This document shows, one piece after another, positions 5,698 to 6,437 of a stretch of 6,437 bases of DNA. Source of the stretch: JBGAMH01 sp044222045. Lineage in GTDB: Bacteria > Eisenbacteria > RBG-16-71-46. The number at the start of each line of letters is the position of its first letter. Position 1 is the first letter of the stretch. The DNA lies in the NCBI GenBank assembly GCA_044222045.1, contig JBGAOB010000271.1, positions 1-6,437 on the forward strand, written 5' to 3'. A program made the position numbers and the translations under genes. The notes under the pieces were generated by a model. The model searched no databases. It saw only the letters and a program-made list of their open reading frames with translations, and was not told the DNA's origin.

Positions 5698-6437
5698 TCA
5701 CGCCGCCTCGGGGCGGACCTTCCGCGCGCCGCGCGGCCCCAGGCTGCGGACGGCGGCGAGCACGCGTTGCCCGAGCGGCGCGTCGGGAATGTGCGCGGCG
5801 TGAGCGGCCGCGGCCAGCGCCTGTTCGCGACTGCAGCCGAGTGAGCGCAACGCCGGCACCAGTTCCTCGGCCTTCGCGCGGGCGGCGGCTTCCGCGGCGC
5901 GACGTTCGCGCTCGGCATGTCGGGTGGCCTCGCGCTCGGCGCACCGGGCCTCGCGTTGCTGGCGTTCCTGCGCGCGGGCCAGCTCACGTTCGCGCGCTCG
6001 GCCTCGTGGCGTTTGGCGGCGGCGCGACGCTCGGCTTCGCGTGCGGCGCGTGCAGATTCGTCTGCGGCGCGTTGCTGCTCGCGCTCAGCGTTGCGCGCGG
6101 TTCGTTCAGCGTGGGCCGCTGCGCGTTGCCGTTCCGCGGCGTTCGACGCGGCATCGGCGACGGACTCGCGCGTGCTCGTTCACCCGCCGCTCCCGGAGCG
6201 CCGCCTCGCGCGTTCACCCGCGCCGCTCGGCCTCGCGCTGCTGCGCGCGCGCGCCGGCCCTTCGCCTCGTCGCGCTTGTTCTGCACGAACTCGCGCCCGT
6301 AGAGCTTCTCGGCCGCGTGCAGGTTGTGCGCCCGGCAGCGGAGCCGGACGTTGCCCAGCGAGCCGTCGCCGCCGCGTGACGGCGGGATGATGTGGTCGAA
6401 CTGCAGGTCGTTCGTCTCGTTGCAGCGCTTGCCGTTC
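5698..6437 (-). pseudogene. HNH endonuclease family protein, frame-broken; N-terminal part beyond the right edge
   Basis: Reading leftward from 6436, the first frame gives an HNH core: a Cys from the start of a zinc-site region, then L-Q-F-D-H-I-I-P-P, S-R-G-G, G-N-V-R-L-R-C and R-A-H-N-L-H-A-A, then YGREFVQNKR. At the far end a second frame (5880 to the TGA at 5698-5700) gives the helical C-terminal domain usually paired with this core: E-E-L-V-P-A-L-R-S-L-G-C-S-R-E-Q-A, then H-I-P-D-A-P-L-G-Q-R-V and S-L-G-P-R. Between them is an Ala/Arg/Glu-rich, probably helical linker readable only by changing frame near 6250-6241, 6216-6195, 6171-6165 and 5997-5989. One frame contains a TGA at 6216-6214. 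As written, the HNH frame ends at a stop just below 5987, after a nonsense Pro/Ala tail. HNH proteins cleave DNA with one metal ion; this family's role is unknown. The gene is either inactivated or has sequence errors in CG runs. Confidence 0.75.

Noticed and set aside
5841..6302. Plus-strand frame with apparently hydrophobic, membrane-like stretches
   Set aside because: The pattern is the reverse complement of the Ala/Arg/Glu-rich linker of the HNH gene; the minus strand carries the recognisable domains.

Overview
This is a very GC-rich bacterial window holding five protein-coding loci, two of them cut by the window edges. The gene content suggests a high-GC member of the FCB group or a neighbour, for example Candidatus Eisenbacteria or Gemmatimonadota. 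The clues are a gingipain-like C25 peptidase beside a long secreted protein that combines W-x-D-x-R repeats, fibronectin-III-like domains and a C-terminal FlgD/Por-type beta-sandwich. The taxonomic call is inference from protein architecture; no rRNA or other marker is present.

Left block (1-2977, minus strand). The upstream gene (581-2977) encodes a 798-residue exported protein. It has a signal peptide, eight ~55-residue repeats (probable beta-propeller), two fibronectin-III-like domains and a C-terminal sorting/FlgD-like domain. A 223-bp gap follows, with a strong GC hairpin just after the stop codon. Then comes the start of a C25 (gingipain-family) cysteine peptidase, which runs off the left edge. 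Both products carry signal peptides and should act outside the cytoplasm.

Centre (2978-3340). A 363-bp divergent intergenic region contains an inverted repeat that would hide the ribosome-binding site of the 798-aa gene, a run of G-tracts on the minus strand, and a -10-like element just ahead of the rightward genes.

Right block (3341-5591, plus strand). A 12-helix major facilitator transporter overlaps thiL (thiamine-monophosphate kinase) by 17 bp, so the two are almost certainly cotranscribed. ThiL makes thiamine diphosphate, the last step of vitamin B1 cofactor synthesis. The transporter substrate is unknown.

Right edge (5592-6437). A 106-bp convergent spacer carries a perfect 14-bp inverted repeat. 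Beyond it, on the minus strand, lies an HNH-endonuclease-family gene whose HNH core and C-terminal helical domain are both recognisable but sit in different reading frames. They are joined by an Ala/Arg/Glu-rich linker that changes frame several times, each time at a short CG-dinucleotide run. I read it as a decayed gene or a stretch of assembly errors. I see no complete novel system, CRISPR array, tRNA, rRNA or insertion sequence here. The points most worth following are the frame-broken HNH gene, the SD-masking leader hairpin and the repeat protein.
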